A stretch of 64,000 nt of DNA from Rhodamnia argentea (taxonomy: Eukaryota > Streptophyta > Magnoliopsida > Myrtales > Myrtaceae): NCBI RefSeq assembly GCF_020921035.1, contig NC_063151.1:22946934-23010933 (forward strand). The letters are read 5' to 3'. The translations under genes were made by a program, and so were the position numbers. Under the pieces are notes generated by a model. The model was given only the letters and a program-made list of their open reading frames with translations, had not been told where the DNA came from and did no database searches. This document shows positions 55,000 through 64,000 of this stretch, piece after piece (position 1 is the first letter of the stretch; every line of letters starts with the position of its first letter).

Positions 55000-57580
55000 T
55001 ACAAAGATTAATAAAAACCTTTTTGCTTCGTAGTTCAATGCCGATTGAAACTCAGCCCAGATGGTTACAAGACCGGAGAGATAACATCCCGGACATACAA
55101 TCCAATCCAGATGAGTTGATCTTTTCAATTCAAAGTTTACAAGGAATACGTACAAGGGTAAAGCGGTATCGTTTCAACTCGTTTAGAACATGAGGACATA
55201 CATTGACGCTTTCCCTTTTGATTTTTACAGGGGTCACTGCCTTTCCGGATAGGGAAGTATCCATTCTCCCCGAAAAATTAATGAAATAAGAAATTCCTGA
55301 AGCCTTTGACAATCTCATGTCTCGAACCGGATAATGAAGTTTTGCAACTTATTTGCATGAGCGGGGGCAACTCACGATCCACGCCCTAAGAAGTTTCTTA
55401 TGTGCTTGCGAATTCTCGTCCACCAAGATAAAAAGTTGCTTGCATTTTACATGCTCAAAAACACTTATACATTGCATAGTTTGCGCATGACCGTTCCTCA
55501 TGTTTAATTTACCAACTCGAATAAGGAACATGAACCGCATAAGATACATCGAATGTATGGAATGGGCGGGGCGGGATGATGAAAGGCAATCTTTTTCCAA
55601 ACACGTCCCATTTTTTCGGGCGAGATGAACGGTGGCCAAATTCCGCATTCCCCGAGGTAAAGAGTTTTCTCGCAAAGGTACGATAACCGAAGTGACGGAG
55701 GCGTTCATTTCTCTATCCTAAACACTACGGGTTATCCATTGATTACCCCTTTTGAGCGGTGGTTTCATTTCTTTACCCCCGTCAAGAACCACCCTACATC
55801 GGGGTCCAGACGAGTTAATTCTAACAAAGAACACGAGGTAAATGGTTAGAAATTTTCTTGCTCGGACTAACATTAATCATGCGGGTGTTTCTTTGCATTT
55901 ATACTCGAATTTTAATTCAAGTGCCTTAGGATGATGAAGAGCATTCATTTCTCTATCCTATACACTTCATTCTTTGCATAGCCCACTTGAGCCCCGCAAA
56001 TTCATTTCTTAAACCCCCGTTGGTGATCATTTGCTCATTCCAAAGGCGAAGATAGCATTTTCCCAAGGATTAGAATTAGAGATGGTCGAGTCAACGAGAG
56101 AATTCCCGAATGATCATTATGCTTGTTGTAATTCCTGGTTCAAAGTCATGGGATTGTAAAAAAAGGAGAGGCAAACTCGGCTTTAAAGGAGAAGGGCCCG
56201 CTCTCAAAAAAAAAAACAAAAAAACAAAAAAAAAGCAAAATAAAGAGATGTCGAAGGGCTCTCAAAGAAAAAGGAAAAGAAATCTTTTCTCGAAAAAAAG
56301 AAGAAAAAAAGAAAAATGAGAGTCGGGAGTAAGAAAAGCAAAGGCCGATCTCATATGAAAATTTCAAGCATAGGAAAAGCAAAGTGCCTACCAAAAGTAA
56401 GGCCAATGCACATTCATTTGTAAAGTACTTCTGAATTTTGAATGTATATTTTTGCGGGTTAAGTTGTAAATTCCATGTACATGTTTGCATTGTGTCTCTT
56501 GCAAATCCTTGACAGACACTTGTTGTGAAGAAGACTCCCCAAGAAGTCGGTTTGCAAAGTGCAATTTTCAGTAGAAAACTACCATCCCTCATTCAATTCT
56601 TTCTGAAGACATTTCCAGAAGACCAAGATCGGTGACTAGTCGGCGATGATCACCAACGTCAAGCCCCTTCTCATTTAATTTCTGAGCCAAAACGAGCCTT
56701 TTCGTTCCTTAGTCTCCAATCCTAGCCTACGTTATAATCCTCCAAAGTCTCTTCTGATTAGGACACTTGAGTTAACGTAGAGTTAAATGATTTTAAGCAT
56801 CACTCGAAGAAGTTCGAGCAAGATTATTTCTCTCTCATTTTTGCGGGATTCTTGACTTGTAAATCCGGAGCAAATGATGAAGAAATTCATTTCAAGCAAC
56901 CTTGACTCAACCGGAGTCCCCTTTGTAAACCTTTGACCTAGCTCTCATTACGGTCCTAATCAAGACCTCCCGGATCGACTCGGTCGTATCAATTGCGAGA
57001 TTACTTGGATCCTTATCGAATGCGATGATGGAAAGATTGAGTGATTTCTCTTGAATCCTCGCAGACAGGATAAATAGCTTTTCTCGAGAGTGAGAGAAAG
57101 CCCTTTCTGACCGAAGTCCCCCATTCAGCTCACATTCGAGGTATTCGTAATGTGAGAACCTCCCCGGACAAAATTGGTAATGCAAACTTGACAGAATGGT
57201 TATGCATGAACCATAGTATGAGTGATTGCATTATACTCATTGTTGAATATGTTTGTGTGTGTTACCTCGACATTCTATGATAGGTAATACATTCCCGATG
57301 TTCGAGTTCCCTCCCAAGGTCTCGAAATTCATCCAAGGATTATTGAATGAGCAAGTTTCTTTGGCAAATGCCTACCAGGTACGATACAAGCAATCGCTTC
57401 GTTCCTTGATTAATCGTTTGGAGAACCCGGGTAAGTTTTTTCGAACCCCTTTTCAAATTAACAACTCTTCTCATGATAGTTGTTATGATTCAATTCGGGC
57501 AATATGCCCCTTTTGTACTTATCGATTCCATTCGATGGTGCTCCTATCAAATATTGTTCAATTCGGGCAATATGCCTCTT
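55000..57580. other. Retrotransposon 3' non-coding region
   Basis: No sense coding recognised. Poly-purine stretches occur at 56155-56320. Two minus-strand frames (55349-55708, 119 codons; 56907-57185, 93 codons) are open but match nothing I know. Confidence 0.4.
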
Positions 57581-57589
57581 CCGTCAGGT

Positions 57590-57960
57590 CGTGAAGACAT
57601 ATGCACCGGCGATCTTGACATCTTATCAAATCATAACGACGTAGCTCTTATGATTTCGGTCTCGAATCACGAAGACATATGCACTGGTGATCTTGACCTT
57701 TAGTCGGCTCATAATGACATAGCTCTTATGATTTTCGGCTCCTTTATCAAATCATGAAGACATAAGCACCCATGGTTTTGATCCAAACCAAATCATAATG
57801 ACATAGCTCTTATGATTTTGTTTCCCCTTTGTCGAATCGTGAAGACATATGCACTGGCGATTTCGACATTTAATCAACCCACAACGACGTAGCTCTTGTG
57901 AACTTGATTTCACTTCTTTCGACTCACAACGACGTAGCTCTTGTGATCTCAAACGACACA
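57590..57960 (+). repeat. ~80-bp tandem repeat near the 3' LTR
   Basis: 'gaagacatatgcactggcgat' recurs near 57593, 57671, 57757 and 57840. 'acgacgtagctcttatgattt' recurs near 57639, 57715, 57799, 57884 and 57930. This gives four to five diverged units. Confidence 0.75.
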
Positions 57961-58310
57961 CATATCTTGCTTTTGTCTTGCATTAGGGAAAAGTCTCTCG
58001 ATAACGAGATAGGCCAAATACCTTAAAATCCTTGCATCTCGCAAAAAGAAGCTTGGAAATTAAGAGAACCATTAGCTTACGAGAAATTTGGTAAAACAGG
58101 TATTCTTGTATGCGATCCATGTGCGAGTTTCTCTAACATGAAAAAGGGAAATTATGACACGTGTTATTTAGAGTCTTGCATATCATGCATCACTTCATTA
58201 CATAAAAAATGGGATTAAAACTCCCGCCAAAAAGTTCATCCATAATTTGCACTTGTCAAAATTTAGGATTCAATTTTGTCTTTGAGCGGAACCTCTACGA
58301 GCCTCCACTC

Positions 58311-58320
58311 AAAGAGGGGC
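58311..58320 (+). other. Polypurine tract
   Basis: AAAGAGGGGC immediately before ATTGTTGACG, in the position needed to prime plus-strand synthesis at the 3' LTR. Confidence 0.8.
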
Positions 58321-58322
58321 AT

Positions 58323-59734
58323 TGTTGACGCCTAAATTTTGATTAATCTATTTTTTGCATAAAAATTATAAAAAATCATCTCACATATTTATTTTTAGCG
58401 TACATTGCATTGGCATATAATCGGGCAAGCGTAACACTTAATTTAGCATGCGTCTAGACTAGGCACGGGATGAAAAAATACACCGAGAAGATTTGAAACT
58501 TCAAGGACTGTATTGCAAATACTTAAAATTTCGAGGACCGTATTGCAAATACTTGGAACTTCGGGGACTCGTATTGCAAATACCAAAAGAAGATGAAGAA
58601 GGGAAGATGATGAAGGGAAGATAATGAAAAGAAGATGAAGAAGGGAAGATGATGAAGGGAAGATAATGAAGGGAAGATGAAAATGGAAGGTGAAGAAATG
58701 AAGATGAAGAAGGGAAGATGAAAATGGAAGGTGAAGAAATGAAGATGAAGAAGAGAAGATGAAGATGGAAGGTGAAGAAATGAAGGTGAAGAATGAAGGA
58801 TGAAGAACTTTGCCTATAAAAGAGAGAGCTCTTGAGAAGAGTTTTAGAAGGGGGGAGTGAAAGAGAATTGAGATAGTTTTAGAGTGGAAGAGAATTGAGA
58901 GAATTTGTGAGAGAAATTCTTTAGAGAGGAAAAAAGAGAGTTCTTGAGAAAAATCGTAAGAGAAAATTTGAGAGTGAAGAAAAGAGTTTTAGTCGAGCAT
59001 CATCTTCGACGAGTCCCGGCACGTACTTCGCCTCTCGCCATCCAACAACGCCACCGCTTGCCTTTTTTCGACGATAGCCACGTTCTTCCAACTCCGAGAT
59101 CTTGAAGGAAGCCATAACGTGTACGTGAGTAAGATTTTGTGGAATAGAAGGTAACCCTTTCCATCTCGATCTACAAAAATGTAATCGTTTGGTGTGAACA
59201 TTTGTTTGTTTATTTTAGACATGTCACGTGTCCCAAAATTTAGCATTATTACATGTTAATTTATTTTTGTAAATACTCGTGATTGGCTGCGTTTTCTTTC
59301 TTTCTAAATCATCCATGGTGTATATCGTACAAAGTTCAATGTTTTACATCCCCATAAAAAAGAAGAAAAAACCAAAAAAATTGCATCTTTGAATTTCAAG
59401 TAAAATCCATCAAAATTGCCAAATCAAATATTTTTCATGGAAATGGTACCGAAAGGGCGTTAGAGTAATCTAGCGTAACCAAATCCCCGAATTCAAAATC
59501 TCTGGTTCGCGGAAATAAGATAGTTTTCTCCCGCTATTTTATTTAGGTTTCTAATCAACCTACCGAAAATGATTAGTGGCGACTCCAAATTCAAAACACG
59601 TTGCATGTTAATTATTTGAACCTTAAGTTGCGATTTGGTATGGACTTGGGAGAATCCGAGTTAGGTTAGTTAATTAATTAACCTGATAATCCATTAGCCC
59701 GAAAATTAACTCGTTTATTTTTTAGGTCGTGACA
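58323..59734 (+). repeat. 3' LTR
   Basis: 1412 bp, TGTTGACGCC to TCGTGACA. TATA box TATAAAA at 58814-58820. It is near-identical to the 5' LTR. Two minus-strand frames of 64 and 85 codons are present in both LTRs simply because the LTRs are copies. Confidence 0.95.
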
Positions 59735-59739
59735 CCTAG
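59735..59739. repeat. Target-site duplication, right
   Basis: CCTAG, identical to 39357-39361. Confidence 0.95.
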
Positions 59740-60272
59740 CATCTAAGCCCAAGCCTCCCCGCGACCCATGGGCCGTTGGTGATGGATGAGGAAGAAGACA
59801 AGAAGCATAAGACGACAGTTTACGACCATGTTCACATTTCATAATTTATGATATTTATACTGCACATTGAGCCAAAGTTAAAGGATAATATTGATCAAAT
59901 TAAAAGTTTAGGAACCACAATTTAAGGACAACATTGAACAAATTGAAAGTTCGGGGACTATATTACACATTAAATCAAAGTTCATGGAATTTATTTGTGT
60001 CATTTCTCCATTCTTAAATCTAGGTTGCCCATTGCCTTTTGGAAGCAAATTGAAAGATTGGAGGATTAATTCCAAAAGAACAAATAAATGAGAGGCTAAT
60101 TGCAACCGACCAATGGTCGAGGGGGTTCGGACAAAAAACAAAAAATAAGATGGTCGAGGGGTTGCCATCGGATTTCTTTCCAAGTAAAATTGATGAATAA
60201 TTATGCAACTCGGCTGGGGTCAATGTGAAATTTACAAAACTGATGGGAGCATTCTGTAATTTCAAAGTACTT

Positions 60273-60294
60273 TATAAGTACCAGCTAGGGTTTT
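60273..60294 (+). promoter_or_regulatory. RPL3 core promoter: TATA box and telo-box
   Basis: TATAAG at 60273-60278 and TAGGGTTTT beginning at 60287. The telo-box (AAACCCTA in reverse) is a usual element of plant ribosomal-protein promoters. It sits close to the expected transcription start. Confidence 0.65.
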
Positions 60295-60389
60295 AGAGCA
60301 CGTCCTCTCGTGCAGGGACTTTACAACTCGCCGCTGGGGTCGTCTCTTCCGCCTCTCTCCCGCATCTCTCTGTTGCACCGCCACTTCAG

Positions 60390-60986
60390 GTACACACTCT
60401 CTCTCTCGATCTCTCGAAAATGGCGTTCGTTCAATGCTATCGAATGATTCTCATGCGCACTTCATTGCTCTCAAGACGAGCTTGGCGAAATGGGTTTCGT
60501 CTGCCACCTTCGAGAAGGGAAAAATTGGACCTTTTGTTGGTTTATTGAAGTTTACCGGGCATCTCATCGTGTAATCGTCTTCTACACATGTTATTGTTCT
60601 CGATACTGTTGGCGAGTCTGAAGTGTGTGGCAGGTGGCCGAGGATAAGCTGCATAGGCTTTACCTGCTGCGCGCTTGAATAACGCTCGTGAGATTTTCGA
60701 TAACACTTTAGTTCTTTTGTGGGTTGTCCTTCATAAAGGGCCAGTTCTCTTCGTCTCGGGATGAGAAATGTTACATTAAGCTGAGAATTTATTGAACTGG
60801 CAAATGGTTTATATCGGATGGGATTTCGATACTTTTGGCGTTCCATGCTATGCGATGATGATTTAGCAAAGATTCTAAATTTCAAGTGGCCCGTCAAGAT
60901 ATTTGTGTGGTAGGATGGCTGCGAGAGGATAATACAAAAGTAATATTTAATGTGTAGTAATTGATTTTTGTTTTGGTTTTTTGTAG
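60390..60986 (+). other. RPL3 leader intron
   Basis: The donor 'cttcag|gtacac' at 60390 follows a CT-rich leader. The acceptor 'tttttgtag|gaggtgaag' at 60986 stands ten bases before the start codon. Leader introns are common in plant ribosomal-protein genes. The open frames on either strand here are non-coding. Confidence 0.65.
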
Positions 60987-60993
60987 GAGGTGA

Positions 60994-63617
<2,624 letters not shown>

Positions 63618-64000
63618 CACACCAAGCTACCCTGTCATTTTGCGTCATTAAAGTTGTTTGAGCTACTTTAGTTCCATTGCATTTGGACTTGAATGTTGCG
63701 ACATTGTTTGTCTTGTCTCAATTGTTTTCTGATTGAAGTTGAAGTCCCTTGGATTTTGAACATTTCTCATCTATTCGTCAAATTTTGGGTTGGGAGGAAA
63801 TTTTGTTTTAAATGGTAATTGCCCGTTCAAGGTGATCTCTTTTATGCGATTTCACATGATGTTTACATTTAACATTCTAGATCTTGGACTTCATGCATGG
63901 ATGGAAATGCAAGACATGAGTATGGCTCATGTGCTTGTCGATTGGTAATGCGTTGGGGGGATTTGGATCATATCTAAGTTGTCTCACCTATGTATTTGAC
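63618..64000 (+). other. RPL3 3' UTR and downstream DNA
   Basis: T-rich 3' flank. No clear AATAAA was found and no other gene starts before the window ends. Confidence 0.5.

Larger units (their letters stand above)
39362..59734 (+). mobile_element. Complete but defective Tat/Ogre-lineage Ty3/gypsy LTR retrotransposon (20.4 kb)
   Basis: Two LTRs (39362-40771 and 58323-59734), a primer-binding site, a polypurine tract and a perfect 5-bp target duplication define one insertion. Domain order is ORF1 (DUF7745/plant-mobile-domain-like), Gag, protease, RT-RNase H, a second archaeal-type RNase H, and integrase. A 7.8-kb 3' region follows with an antisense frame, an HD-ZIP IV-like fragment, a type-B response-regulator-like fragment, tandem repeats and a SINE-like unit. 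The extra RNase H, the upstream ORF1 and the size are known marks of the Tat/Ogre group. All coding parts are interrupted, so the copy cannot encode its own mobility. The near-identical LTRs imply recent insertion. Confidence 0.95.

Noticed and set aside
55349..55708. 119-codon minus-strand frame in the retrotransposon 3' region (and 56907-57185)
   Set aside because: Possible extra antisense genes, but the text has no recognisable domain and less natural composition than the frame at 50999-51545. Left as unassigned.

Overview
The window is nuclear DNA of a flowering plant, a eudicot and probably a woody rosid. It has GT-AG introns, plant-only gene families (ASR, EC1, cellulose synthase, a DYW-class PPR protein), AT-rich intergenic DNA with foldback MITEs and SINE-like units, and a very large Ty3/gypsy retrotransposon. 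The species cannot be fixed from sequence alone.

Layout. 1-10.5 kb: two tandem ASR stress/ripening genes (959-1748 and 9125-9963). Each is the core of a duplicated segment about 1.7-1.8 kb long, preceded by a decayed repeat with a period of about 200 bp. In the second copy that repeat is split by a solo LTR with a target-site duplication. 10.5-18 kb: mostly repeats and unannotatable DNA, with a single-exon EC1 egg-cell-secreted protein gene on the minus strand (14413-14829). 18.1-23.85 kb: a complete 14-coding-exon CesA gene (1092 aa, CesA6-type, primary wall). 24.2-37.4 kb, all minus strand: a broken partial copy of a gene's last two exons, an intact intronless mitochondrial-type DYW PPR gene (closest to Arabidopsis REME1, from memory), and a 13-exon gene for a 2332-aa uncharacterised acidic protein with an N-terminal SAP-like motif. 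39.4-59.7 kb: one complete 20.4-kb LTR retrotransposon of the Tat/Ogre lineage, flanked by a perfect CCTAG duplication. 60.2-63.6 kb: an intact RPL3 gene with a leader intron and a telo-box promoter.

The most unusual part is the retrotransposon. Its LTRs are about 99% identical, yet every protein domain (ORF1, Gag, protease, RT, two RNases H, integrase) is cut by frameshifts and stops, while the neighbouring host genes are intact. This suggests a defective copy mobilised in trans. Between integrase and the 3' LTR it carries an antisense open frame. It also carries two intron-free fragments that look like host regulatory genes in the sense orientation: the homeodomain plus zipper of a class IV HD-ZIP protein, and the receiver plus GARP DNA-binding region of a type-B response regulator. 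Both are decayed, and the receiver has lost key aspartates.

The host genes do not form a pathway; they are independent eukaryotic transcription units. All gene models were built by hand from reading frame, splice-site consensus, phase agreement and family knowledge. No database search was run.
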